From assembly GCA_028876335.1 (NCBI GenBank), contig JAGWSG010000129.1, forward strand, positions 1 to 40,968: 40,968 nucleotides of DNA, written 5' to 3'. Origin of the DNA: Acidobacteriota bacterium (GTDB lineage Bacteria > Acidobacteriota > Terriglobia > Terriglobales > Acidobacteriaceae). Below, in pieces: positions 22,839-30,450 of the stretch. The position numbers were made by a program, and so were the translations under genes. Below the pieces are notes generated by a model. It made no database searches and was not told the origin of the DNA. It saw only the letters and a list, made by a program, of their open reading frames with translations. Position 1 is the first letter of the stretch. The number at the start of each line of letters is the position of its first letter.

Positions 22839-24056
22839 TTACACTCCCTGCAGCTTGAGCTCTTGAGCCAATATGCCCATATCTTTATCGCCGCGCCCAG
22901 AGAGGTTCACAACCAGTATGTCATGTGGTTGCATGGTCGGCGCCACCTTCAGCGCCTCGGCCACCGCATGCGCGCTTTCAAGCGCTGGCAAAATCCCTTC
23001 CGTCCGTGCCAGCTTCACCACTGCATCCAGCGCCGCCGCATCATCCTGGCTCGTGTAATCCGCGCGTCCAGAGTCATGCAGCGCCGCATGCTCCGGCCCA
23101 ATCGACGCATAATCCAGCCCCGCCGACACCGAATGCGTTTGCGCAATCTGCCCGTTCTCATCCTGCAATACGTAAGAGAACGTTCCCTGCAGCACTCCCG
23201 GCACGCCGCCGCTGAACCGCGCCGCATGTTCGCCCAGTCCGGTGCCACGTCCACCTGCTTCCACGCCAATCAGCCGCACTTCGCGGTTCGGAATGAACTC
23301 GTAGAACGCGCCAATGGCATTCGATCCCCCACCCACGCACGCAATGATCACGTTGGGCAGCCGGCCTTCCTTCTCCATCAGCTGTTCCTTCATCTCCAGG
23401 CTGATGCACCGATGAAAGTCCCGCACCATCGTTGGATACGGATGTGCACCCAGCGCCGACCCCAGCAGATAGTAGGTCGTGCGCACATTCGTCACCCAGT
23501 CCCGCATCGCCTCGCTGATCGCATCCTTCAACGTCTTTGACCCGCTCGTAACCCCGCGCACCTCCGCGCCCAGCAGCCGCATACGCATCACATTCAGCTC
23601 CTGGCGAACCATGTCCACTTCGCCCATGTATACGACGCATTCGAGGCCCAGCAGCGCACACACCGTTGCAGTCGCCACACCGTGCTGACCAGCGCCCGTC
23701 TCGGCAATCACGCGCTTCTTGCCCATGCGCTTTGCCAGCAGTGCCTGTCCCAGCGCGTTGTTAATCTTGTGCGCGCCGGTATGTAGCAGGTCTTCCCGCT
23801 TCAGGTAGATCTTCGCTCCACCAAGCTCCTCGCTCAGCCGCTTGGCAAAATACAACGGCGTCGGCCTGCCCGCAAAATTGTGCAGCAAATCTGCCAGCTC
23901 TGCCTGGAACGCCGCATCAGCCTTCGCCCGCTCATACTCCTGCTCCAGCTCAACCAGCGCAGCCATCAGCGTCTCCGGAACATACCGGCCGCCATAAATT
24001 CCAAAACGTCCGGGCCGCGACTCAGACGGTGCTGTGGGAACAATAACCGATGCCAT
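22839..24056 (-). CDS. trpB: Tryptophan synthase beta chain
   Basis: This 405-residue PLP enzyme condenses indole with serine. The Schiff-base lysine is K97 in HTGAHKINN, the phosphate loop is GGGSNAIG, and the YVPETL and GRPTPLY segments are typical of TrpB1. A longer frame opens at 24110, but the ATG at 24056 has AGGAG 8 bases upstream and gives the usual N-terminus, so I use it. It is first in a six-gene run with trpA, chorismate mutase, aroF, tyrA and a kinase. A 12-bp palindrome lies immediately upstream of its ribosome site. The divergent sigma-factor gene starts about 140 bases away. Confidence 0.95.
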   Translation of the reverse strand: MASVIVPTAPSESRPGRFGIYGGRYVPETLMAALVELEQEYERAKADAAFQAELADLLHNFAGRPTPLYFAKRLSEELGGAKIYLKREDLLHTGAHKINNALGQALLAKRMGKKRVIAETGAGQHGVATATVCALLGLECVVYMGEVDMVRQELNVMRMRLLGAEVRGVTSGSKTLKDAISEAMRDWVTNVRTTYYLLGSALGAHPYPTMVRDFHRCISLEMKEQLMEKEGRLPNVIIACVGGGSNAIGAFYEFIPNREVRLIGVEAGGRGTGLGEHAARFSGGVPGVLQGTFSYVLQDENGQIAQTHSVSAGLDYASIGPEHAALHDSGRADYTSQDDAAALDAVVKLARTEGILPALESAHAVAEALKVAPTMQPHDILVVNLSGRGDKDMGILAQELKLQGV

Positions 24057-24064
24057 GAGCGACA

Positions 24065-24069
24065 CTCCT
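24065..24069 (-). promoter_or_regulatory. trpB: Ribosome binding site that fixes the trpB start
   Basis: AGGAG on the minus strand is 8 bases before the ATG at 24056. The longer frame to 24110 has only a TTG without a comparable site. Confidence 0.7.
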
Positions 24070-24071
24070 GT

Positions 24072-24083
24072 GCGCAATTGCGC
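24072..24083. promoter_or_regulatory. 12-bp palindrome upstream of trpB
   Basis: GCGCAATTGCGC is a perfect palindrome directly upstream of the trpB ribosome site and inside the short trpB/sigma divergent region. It could be an operator half-site pair. No leader peptide rich in Trp codons and no antiterminator-type hairpin were found. Regulatory function is a guess. Confidence 0.3.
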
Positions 24084-24193
24084 GCAAACGGGGAACTCTT
24101 CAGTGTACAAGCAACCCAGCCCAGCCTCTATCCCGACAAACGGCTCTCGCCCCTATTTGCCCCCCGCACCCCCCTTTGCTAGCTTTGCCATTG

Positions 24194-25444
24194 ATGCCAC
24201 CCCCACCTCCAGCCATCGCCCAAACCATCGACTCCCTCTACCGCTCCGAATCCGGCCGTGTCCTCGCCACCCTCGTCCGCCTCCTCGGTGACCTCGACCT
24301 CGCCGAAGAAGCCATGCACGAAGCCTTCGCCGCCGCACTTGAGTCCTGGCCCAAAACCGGCATCCCCGCCAGCCCGCGCCCCTGGCTCATCTCGACCGCC
24401 CGCTTCAAAGCCATCGACGTCCTCCGCCGTCGCGCCCGCTTTGACGGCGTCGAAAGAGATCTCACGATGCACATCGAAGCGCAGGCCAACCAAACCCCGC
24501 TCCCACAAGACCCATTCGAAGAGGAAATCGAAGACGACCGCCTCCGCCTCATCTTCACATGCTGTCACCCCGCATTGGCACCCGAAGCCCAGGTCGCCCT
24601 CACCCTGCGCGAAATCTGTGGCCTCACCACCGAAGAAATCGCCCGCGCCTTTCTCGTCTCGCCCTCCACACTCGCCCAGCGCATCGTACGCGCCAAAGCC
24701 GTCATTCGAGACAAGGCCCTCCCCTATCAGGTCCCTGCCACCGCCGAGCTGCCCGCGCGCCTCGCCGCAGTCCTTCTCGTCGTCTACCTCATCTTCAACG
24801 CCGGTTACTCGGCTGAAACCACCGGCGCCGAACTCAGCCGCGAAGCCATCCGCCTCGGCCGTCTCCTTCTTCGCCTGCTCCCCGAGCCTGAAGTCACCGG
24901 CCTCCTCGGCCTCATGCTCCTGCAGGAGTCGCGCCGCGCCGCCCGCACCACCGCCGACGGCTCACTCATCCTCCTCGAGCATCAAAACCGCGCCCTCTGG
25001 AACGGCGAACACATCGCCGAAGGCATCGCGCTCACAGAAAGCGCGCTCCGCTCCCACCGCTTCGGCGCTTACACGCTCCAGGCCGCCATCGCCGCCGTCC
25101 ACGCAGAAAGCGCCTGCACCGCCACAACCGACTGGCATCAGATAACGCTGCTCTACGATCGCCTGCTTGAGCTCCAGCCATCCCCGGTCATCGAGCTCAA
25201 CCGCGCCGTCGCCGTCGCCATGGATCAGGGCCCCGAGCACGGCCTCGCCCTCATTGACAACCTGCTTCTCAGCGACCAGCTCTCCAACTACCACCTCGCC
25301 CACTCCGCCCGCGCCGACCTCTGCCGCCGCCTCGGCCGAATGGACGAAGCCCGATCCTCCTACGAAAAAGCCCTCGCCCTGACTCAGAACGAATCCGAAC
25401 GCCAGTTCCTCCAGGAACGCATTCGACAGTTAGGCATTAATTAA
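24194..25444 (+). CDS. ECF RNA polymerase sigma factor of the ECF42 type (C-terminal TPR-like extension)
   Basis: The 416-residue factor has a sigma-2 region (about 5-85; LLGDLDLAEEAMHEAF, then PRPWLISTARFKAIDVLRRR), a sigma-4 region (about 130-175; LREICGLTTEEIARAFLVSPSTLAQR) and a long helical C-terminal domain (about 185-415) with TPR-like repeats, as in the DUF6596 family. That architecture defines ECF42, which has no anti-sigma factor and usually sits beside DGPF (YCII-like) genes. Two DGPF genes are 2.3 kb and 3 kb downstream. I use the ATG at 24194 rather than the TTG at 24176. Codons are extremely C-ended, producing long open frames in other phases. Its trigger is unknown; the TPR part is thought to control activity. 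Confidence 0.9.
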   Translation: MPPPPPAIAQTIDSLYRSESGRVLATLVRLLGDLDLAEEAMHEAFAAALESWPKTGIPASPRPWLISTARFKAIDVLRRRARFDGVERDLTMHIEAQANQTPLPQDPFEEEIEDDRLRLIFTCCHPALAPEAQVALTLREICGLTTEEIARAFLVSPSTLAQRIVRAKAVIRDKALPYQVPATAELPARLAAVLLVVYLIFNAGYSAETTGAELSREAIRLGRLLLRLLPEPEVTGLLGLMLLQESRRAARTTADGSLILLEHQNRALWNGEHIAEGIALTESALRSHRFGAYTLQAAIAAVHAESACTATTDWHQITLLYDRLLELQPSPVIELNRAVAVAMDQGPEHGLALIDNLLLSDQLSNYHLAHSARADLCRRLGRMDEARSSYEKALALTQNESERQFLQERIRQLGIN

Positions 25445-25553
25445 AATTTGCGCCAATCAGCAAAATAATAGATATGAAAGCGCGAGCTTCGGTGCCAGAC
25501 ATGTCGCTAGCTCAGCAGCCTTCGCGCGCGAATGGCTGGTAGCAACTTCTATC

Positions 25554-25577
25554 TGATAACTAACCCACCAGTTATCA
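25554..25577. promoter_or_regulatory. 8-bp perfect inverted repeat upstream of an unknown gene
   Basis: TGATAACT and AGTTATCA (25554-25561 and 25570-25577) are perfect inverted repeats separated by 8 bases. They lie 34 bases before the GTG of the next gene and overlap where a -35 element would sit if TATACT at 25599-25604 is the -10. This is typical of a dimeric repressor site, though a hairpin is also possible. Confidence 0.45.
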
Positions 25578-25598
25578 AGCCGCCCATCTTGGCGCTCG

Positions 25599-25604
25599 TA
25601 TACT
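25599..25604 (+). promoter_or_regulatory. Candidate -10 element for a leaderless transcript
   Basis: TATACT matches the -10 consensus at five of six positions. It ends 6 bases before the GTG at 25611, so transcription would begin at or next to the start codon. No ribosome binding site precedes the GTG. No good -35 hexamer was found, so the inverted repeat or an activator may take its place. Confidence 0.4.
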
Positions 25605-25610
25605 TGCACC

Positions 25611-26792
25611 GTGGACAGTCTGGATGAACTTCGCAGTGACCTTTGGAGCCGCTGGCAGGCGGCCTTCGAACGTTTCCCCGAATTAGAGAGCGCCTCACAT
25701 TTTGGAGAACGAGTCGTATACGCCAACGGCGAGCTCTTTGACCTAAAGAACTACACGCCTCAAGAATTTGCCGCTGGAAGGCGCGTCTTTCAGGAGCAGC
25801 CTGAGAGCATAAATTCCTATCATCGATATCGACTCGATGCCAATGGACGTCCAGTACACATGGCATCCGGCCACACCGTCAATCACTTTGACTGGGAAGG
25901 TGTATACCGCTACGCCAATGAGGAAGTGGAGTATCTGGAATACTGCCTCCAGACCAAAGTGGTCTCGAAGTACGCCCGTATGACTCTGCAAGACGGAATT
26001 CCCAGGACTTATCAGAAGATCAGTGTCAACGGCGGTGGCTCCCACATTGGAGGTGCGACCGGAAAGAGCGCGATGAGTCGCATCATGCAGGAGCCATATT
26101 TTCCATGGATTGAAATTGAGGAGTACGAAACGTCGCAGAACCGGATACTGAGTGGCAAGGCCTTGGTGGTGGCTCCAGGTCAGTCACCGTACCGTTTTGA
26201 TCTCGAGTATTCCTATTCGGATGCAGGCAAATTAGTACGCATCGTTCATATTCGAGAAGACGGCTCACGACATACCGCATTCTCAGCCAGATCCAAGGCA
26301 AGCATGAAGGAACTGGCCGCCAAACTTTCAGAACGAATTGTCACCTGCACGATTGAAGCTCTGAGCCAGGTCAACCATACCGCCCCGCTACAGGCAGTCG
26401 AGCTGTCGTTCCGATCCGTTACCAACTATTTACCTAGCGTAATCCCCGCCAGGGAAGGCGATTCCGTTTCGGAAATGTGCATCGTCCTCGCAAAGGGACA
26501 GGACCCTTGGATTGAGCTCAACGAAGAAGACTTCGAGCCTGAAATGACAGAATTCGTTGAAAGGATGAGTGCTGCCGAGAATTGGAATCCCGGCTCGAAA
26601 ATGCTAAGGCAAGCCGCATCCTCAATCACAGAGCACGCGCATGAATCGTTGCCCGTCGCCGACGGTTTCGTGGCATTCGCCATCGATTGGGAATTCGAGG
26701 GGCACGATCTACCTGCCATCCTGAAACAGTGCGGAGCCACGGCAGCAACCCTAAAAAGACTGCGAGAAATTGGATGGCTCAATCAGGAATAG
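25611..26792 (+). CDS. Unknown cytosolic protein (393 aa)
   Basis: I do not recognise this protein. It has no signal peptide or transmembrane helix, is acidic and rich in aromatic residues, and appears to have two parts: an N-terminal beta-rich part (about 1-235, with GERVVYANGELFDLKNY and YRFDLEYSYSDAGKLVRIVHIRED) and a helical C-terminal part (about 240-393). The gene uses less GC-biased codons than its neighbours, a possible sign of transfer. GTG is the first start in a fitting position, with a -10-like TATACT just upstream and no ribosome site. It stands alone between the sigma factor and vapBC. A DUF-type immunity or stress protein is conceivable but unsupported. Confidence 0.65.
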   Translation: MDSLDELRSDLWSRWQAAFERFPELESASHFGERVVYANGELFDLKNYTPQEFAAGRRVFQEQPESINSYHRYRLDANGRPVHMASGHTVNHFDWEGVYRYANEEVEYLEYCLQTKVVSKYARMTLQDGIPRTYQKISVNGGGSHIGGATGKSAMSRIMQEPYFPWIEIEEYETSQNRILSGKALVVAPGQSPYRFDLEYSYSDAGKLVRIVHIREDGSRHTAFSARSKASMKELAAKLSERIVTCTIEALSQVNHTAPLQAVELSFRSVTNYLPSVIPAREGDSVSEMCIVLAKGQDPWIELNEEDFEPEMTEFVERMSAAENWNPGSKMLRQAASSITEHAHESLPVADGFVAFAIDWEFEGHDLPAILKQCGATAATLKRLREIGWLNQE

Positions 26793-26881
26793 CCCGATTG
26801 CAGAACCATTCAGAAATCCATTTTGCATACATTTGGAAATGATGCGGTTTAATTGCGGAGCGATCAATCAAGCACAGGCTC

Positions 26882-27307
26882 TCACAACCCCCGCGCCTCC
26901 CACTGCAAAGCACAAAACCCCGCCAGCAATGCATAATCCCGCGCATTCACGGTCACCACCCTGATCCCCATCCGCGCCGCGCTCGTCGCAATCAACGTGT
27001 CATTCGTTAGCCGAGCCCTGCCAATCGTTTCGTATCCATGCTTCTCGGCAATCGCCGCAAGCATCTTGCCCGCCGCCGTCCAGTCCCCCAAATTCGGAAC
27101 CAGCAGCCGCCCCGCCTTCTCAAAATCCCGTTCCAGCTTTTCAAGCGCTCGCCGGTCGCCGGGTCTCGCGCCGACATAAAGCTCCTCCAGCACCACCGAG
27201 CTCAGCCACAGCGGAGACTCCATCGCCCATCGCTGCGCAACCAGTTCGGGGTTGCCGCCCGGACGCAGCGCCGCAATATACACGGAGGAATCGAACAGAA
27301 TCGGCAT
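26882..27307 (-). CDS. vapC: VapC-family PIN ribonuclease toxin
   Basis: The 141-residue PIN protein keeps the acidic residues expected for metal-dependent RNA cleavage: D6 (FDSSVY), E41/E42 (VVLEELYVG), D103 (RLTNDTLIA) and D124 (VTVNARDY). VapC toxins cut tRNA or rRNA and are held inactive by their antitoxin. The ATG is 2 bases after the vapB stop. The gene converges on the unknown gene at 25.6 kb. In contrast to the PIN protein at 18.1 kb the active site looks intact. Confidence 0.88.
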   Translation of the reverse strand: MPILFDSSVYIAALRPGGNPELVAQRWAMESPLWLSSVVLEELYVGARPGDRRALEKLERDFEKAGRLLVPNLGDWTAAGKMLAAIAEKHGYETIGRARLTNDTLIATSAARMGIRVVTVNARDYALLAGFCALQWEARGL

Positions 27308-27309
27308 CT

Positions 27310-27540
27310 TTATTCCGTCAAACTGCCGAACACATCCTCAATCGCAATCCCACTCTTCAGAAATCGCTGATTGGCCTGCACCGTCACCCGGTTGCGCTCC
27401 GCCTCTGAAATCACATGCTCCAGCGCCCGCACAATCGTCTCCGTCTCAGTCGCCGCGCCCAGCGCCTTCTGCGCCCGCGCAATCTGCCCCGGATCAAGAC
27501 GGAAATTCTTGTGAACCGTTCGCACTCTCGCCTCTGGCAT
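27310..27540 (-). CDS. vapB: VapB-type antitoxin
   Basis: The 76-residue protein has a helical N-terminal part (VHKNFRLDPGQIARAQKALG, then TETETIVRALEHVI) that reads as a ribbon-helix-helix DNA-binding fold, and a C-terminal tail (RFLKSGIAIEDVFGSL) suited to wrapping the toxin. It lies directly upstream of vapC, with AGGAG 8 bases before its ATG. A promoter with repeats lies about 20 bases upstream, consistent with autorepression by the VapBC complex. Assignment rests on size, order and fold. Confidence 0.82.
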   Translation of the reverse strand: MPEARVRTVHKNFRLDPGQIARAQKALGAATETETIVRALEHVISEAERNRVTVQANQRFLKSGIAIEDVFGSLTE

Positions 27541-27560
27541 GGCTATATTCTCCTACACCC

Positions 27561-27601
27561 ACTCTAGCATCTGTATGTACAACTATCAAGTTTGTATGTA
27601 C
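27561..27601 (-). promoter_or_regulatory. vapBC promoter with overlapping repeats (candidate operator)
   Basis: On the minus strand TTGATA (27589-27584) and TAGAGT (27566-27561) form a -35/-10 pair with exactly 17 bases between them; the -10 ends 20 bases before the vapB ATG. The direct repeat TGTATGTAC occurs at 27572-27580 and 27593-27601, 21 bases apart (two helical turns), and AACT-ATCA-AGTT is an inverted repeat at 27581-27592. Both overlap the promoter, the usual layout for antitoxin autorepression. Confidence 0.6.
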
Positions 27602-27667
27602 GCATCTGGCAGGTTTCAACTCGGCAAATCCGGTCTGCCAAAAAATTCAAAATAAATATTCCCAGCC

Positions 27668-27695
27668 TGTCGATTTCCCATCCCCCCAACGACTA
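27668..27695 (+). promoter_or_regulatory. Candidate ECF42-type promoter before the first DGPF gene
   Basis: TGTCGA (27668-27673), 16 bases, then CGACTA (27690-27695). ECF42 target promoters are known, as I recall, for TGTCGA at -35 and a CGA/TC-type -10. It lies about 88 bases upstream of the DGPF start at 27784. I found no such pair before the second DGPF gene or the sigma factor itself. Confidence 0.55.
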
Positions 27696-27783
27696 TAGGA
27701 CAGAAGAACGATGAATCACGGCTCCTGAGTGAACAGGAAACGCCTCATCGAAAACAATCCACACGCCCCAAGGAGAGAAACCC

Positions 27784-28143
27784 ATGCCCCAATACCTCGT
27801 CTGCAATTACATGCCTGACAACTTCGATCCCTCCACCGTCACTGAAGCCATGATGGAAGAAATCCACGCCCTCAACCGCGAAATGATCCACGCCGGCGTC
27901 CGCAAATTCGCCTGCGGCATCGCCCCGCCCGCCAGCGCCAAAACACTCCGCAAACAGTCCAGCGGCAACGTCCTCGTCACCGACGGCCCCTACACCGAAA
28001 CCAAAGAGCACATGGGTGGCTTCTGGATCCTCGAATGCGCCGACATGGAAGAGGCGCTCCGCTGGGCAAAGAAGGGCGCCATCGCCTGCGACATCCCCGG
28101 CGAAGTCCGCGAACTCCTCTTCTTCCCCGCGCCCGAGCAATAA
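27784..28143 (+). CDS. YCII-related DGPF-family protein 1
   Basis: The 119-residue protein belongs to the YCII/DGPF family (PF03795-like), with the signature VTDGPYTETKEHMGGFWILEC at about 66-86. Members are small alpha/beta barrels without a settled function and are typically encoded beside ECF42 sigma factors. A strong AAGGAG site lies about 10 bases before the ATG, and a TGTCGA-type promoter is upstream. The second copy, at 28431, shares the same signature. It is cytosolic, with no signal peptide. Confidence 0.9.
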   Translation: MPQYLVCNYMPDNFDPSTVTEAMMEEIHALNREMIHAGVRKFACGIAPPASAKTLRKQSSGNVLVTDGPYTETKEHMGGFWILECADMEEALRWAKKGAIACDIPGEVRELLFFPAPEQ

Positions 28144-28163
28144 CCGGACAAGGCCTCCGTGAC

Positions 28164-28375
28164 GTGTCAGCGCACGGCTTCACAGCTTGCTGAAAAAACA
28201 ATGTGTTTGTGCTTTGTAATAAGGGCACGGCTTTAGCCGGGCCGTAAACGCAAAAAATAAACACTGGGGCTTTATAGGCTCCAGAAGAAATTAACGGAGA
28301 GGCAAGAAGTGTCAGGGCACGACTTCAGTCGTGCCGAAAAGGCCAATAAAATCGTCCGGCCTTTAGGCCCTGAGG
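28164..28375. repeat. Cluster of short palindromic repeats (REP-like)
   Basis: Five related short palindromes lie between the two DGPF genes: 28164-28193, 28223-28244, 28264-28284, 28309-28335 and 28356-28375. Two begin GTGTCAG followed by GCACG and then CTTCA. The fourth is a near-perfect hairpin (GGCACGAC/GTCGTGCC with loop TTCA); others share a GGCTTTA-like centre flanked by complementary GC arms. Copies differ in length and arms. Such sets resemble REP elements of acidobacterial genomes and could act as transcript-stabilising or terminating structures. It is not CRISPR, because spacing and units vary and each unit is itself palindromic. Confidence 0.65.
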
Positions 28376-28430
28376 TATCTTCCTCGCCGAATGAACGCCA
28401 TCGAGCTTCCCACTCACAGGAGAGAAAACC

Positions 28431-28832
28431 ATGAAGTACATCTGTCTGGGTTACTACAACAAAGACGCACTCGAAAGCCGCACCGAGCAGGAACAAAACG
28501 AAATGTTCGACGCCTGCTTCGCTTACGACGACCATCTGCGCGCCAACGGACATTGGGCCGGCGGCGAAGGCCTCCATCCCGCCGAAGACGCCATGACCGT
28601 CCTCTGGAAAGACGGCAAAGTCACCACAACCGACGGCCCCTTTACCGAAACCAAGGAACAGCTCGGCGGCATTCTCATCCTCGAGGCGCGCGACATGAAC
28701 CACGCCGTCCAGCTCATGTCGCAGCATCCCTCCATCAAATACGGCAGCATCTTTGACATTCGCCCCGTCGCCGACATGAGCGACATCATGAAAGCAAGCG
28801 CGGAGCGCCGCCGGCAGAGTGCCACGCAATAA
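28431..28832 (+). CDS. YCII-related DGPF-family protein 2
   Basis: This 133-residue paralogue of the protein at 27784 carries TTDGPFTETKEQLGGILILEAR, the DGPF signature, at about residues 64-85. AGGAGAG lies about 8 bases before the ATG. It has no TGTCGA-type promoter of its own in the 287-base gap, which is filled by palindromic repeats, so it may be co-transcribed with copy 1 or use another promoter. Function is unknown beyond family membership. Confidence 0.88.
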   Translation: MKYICLGYYNKDALESRTEQEQNEMFDACFAYDDHLRANGHWAGGEGLHPAEDAMTVLWKDGKVTTTDGPFTETKEQLGGILILEARDMNHAVQLMSQHPSIKYGSIFDIRPVADMSDIMKASAERRRQSATQ

Positions 28833-29388
28833 GAACAAACGCAGCGGCACCGCTCAACAACTCCGGTTGCACAGAATTTCCCGCTTCCGCCTCACACTGA
28901 ACCCAGCCGCTGGTCTGAACCGGCTGGGAAGTCAAAGCCCAGGGGGGCCGCAGTTCGCGAAAGAGCACGGTACGGAGCAAGCTCAGCCTGCCTGGCCTTT
29001 TGCTCCAAGGAAAGGGCCACCCGGCACAGCCGTCAAAACGCCCTGTTCATCGGGAGTTGCTCTGCACCCCACCCCCCTCCCGAAACCGCTACATATATCA
29101 GGCAAAATTCTGAGGTAATGAATCGAACTAAGATGCTTAAATACATCAACTTAAACAAATAGATGAACAGGCAGTGTGCACTTCATACCCTCGACAATCC
29201 GGGTCAAAATAACGCAAAATCTCTCGGTTTTCGTGCAAAAAATCACGGTTTCTGCGTCGAATCGGATCATTTTGGCTCAAATTGAAGCGAACGCCAGAGC
29301 AAAGCAGGCGCGACAACCGCTCACAGCGTCCACCACGGGCGTCGGCCCACCTCTTGCTCTAGCATGGTGTTTCAGGCCTCAGAATCGC
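28833..29388. other. Long intergenic stretch without a recognisable gene (556 bp)
   Basis: This lies between the second DGPF gene and miaA. The first part is GC-rich with a small imperfect hairpin around 28907-28930 (CAGCCG with CGGCTG). From about 29090 it becomes AT-rich, which may include the miaA promoter. The frame open upstream of miaA from 29176 has no coding character before the conserved start at 29389. I saw no tRNA or small-RNA structure. Confidence 0.5.
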
Positions 29389-30351
29389 ATGCCTCCAACC
29401 CTTCCGCACGCGCCCAACCCGCCACTGCCGCTCGCCGTCTTGCTCCTCGGTCCCACAGCCAGTGGCAAGACCGCACTCTCGCTCGCCCTCGCCGCGCGCT
29501 TCCACGGCGAAATCGTCAGTTGCGACTCGGTTGCGGTTTACCGCGGTATGGACATCGGCTCCGCCAAGCCCACGCACGAGGAGCGGGCACAGGCGCCGCA
29601 TTACCTGATCGATGTTGCCGAACCCAATGAGCCGTTTACCGCGGGAGACTACAGCAGGAGGGCGCGGGCTGCGATGCGTGACATTGCGCAGCGCGGCCGC
29701 TTGCCGATTGTGACAGGCGGAACGGGGCTCTACTTGCGCGCGCTGACGGAGGGCCTCTTTGCGGGTCCTGCAAGACAGGACGAGCTGCGCGAACGGCTGC
29801 GTCAAAGCGCGGCGCGCCATGGCGAGAACTGGCTCCATCGCATGCTGAACAGGCTTGATCCTGCATCGGCCCAGCGCATTCACGCCAACGATCTGCCGAA
29901 ATTGATCCGTGCCATTGAGGTGTGCCTGGCAGGAGGCCGTCCGATGTCCGACCTACTCCAGGATGAGGAAGAGAATCGGGATCCTCTGACGGGGTTTCGG
30001 CTGCTGCGGGTTGGGCTGAATCCTCCGCGAGAGAAGTTGTATGAGCGGATCAATGCACGGTGCGCAGCGATGTTTGCTGCGGGGCTCGTGGATGAGTCAC
30101 TTGGCCTGCTGGAGCGCTACGGCCGGGTGAAAGCGCTTGATTCGCTCGGTTATCGGCAAGCCCTCGCGGTGCTGATGGACACGATGGGAGAGGTCGAGGC
30201 TCTTGCCGCCGCCCAACAAGGCCACCGCAACTACGCCAAGCGCCAGATGACCTGGTTCCGCCGCGAGCCGGATGTGCACTGGTTCGAGTCCTTCGGCGAT
30301 GAACCCGCAACGATCCACGCCGCAGCCGAACTCGTCCAGTCGCAGCTTTGA
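29389..30351 (+). CDS. miaA: tRNA dimethylallyltransferase
   Basis: The 320-residue enzyme adds the dimethylallyl group to A37 of tRNAs reading UNN codons. The P-loop GPTASGKT (21-28), the substrate motif SCDSVAVYRGMDIGSAKP and VTGGTGLYLRAL are present, and a catalytic-domain tail with KRQMTWFRR closes the protein. A longer frame opens at 29176, but conservation starts at the ATG at 29389, which gives the family's usual length. No clear ribosome site was found there. It is followed by lpdA in the same direction with about 100 bases between; the two seem functionally unrelated. Confidence 0.93.
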   Translation: MPPTLPHAPNPPLPLAVLLLGPTASGKTALSLALAARFHGEIVSCDSVAVYRGMDIGSAKPTHEERAQAPHYLIDVAEPNEPFTAGDYSRRARAAMRDIAQRGRLPIVTGGTGLYLRALTEGLFAGPARQDELRERLRQSAARHGENWLHRMLNRLDPASAQRIHANDLPKLIRAIEVCLAGGRPMSDLLQDEEENRDPLTGFRLLRVGLNPPREKLYERINARCAAMFAAGLVDESLGLLERYGRVKALDSLGYRQALAVLMDTMGEVEALAAAQQGHRNYAKRQMTWFRREPDVHWFESFGDEPATIHAAAELVQSQL

Positions 30352-30450
30352 AACCGCCGTCACAGTCCGCGCATCGCAAACCAGTAAACTGATGAGTGTC
30401 ATCGCGGTGTCCGCACTTCATCGCACGCGCCGCCAGAACGGAGTCCCTTC

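Noticed and set aside
24057-24110. Longer trpB N-terminus (18 extra residues) or a leader peptide
   Set aside because: The only upstream start is a TTG without a ribosome site, and the peptide holds no Trp codons for attenuation.
24258-25145. Long open frame overlapping the sigma factor in another phase
   Set aside because: It is a by-product of C-ended codons; the translation is Ser/Pro/Arg-rich low complexity without a family match, whereas the sigma frame has clear motifs.
28164-28375. Possible CRISPR array
   Set aside because: Units and spacings vary, each unit is itself palindromic and there are no unique spacers of constant length or cas genes.
29176-29388. Longer N-terminus for miaA
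   Set aside because: The added 71 residues precede the conserved P-loop start and have no coding character; the start at 29389 gives the usual family length.
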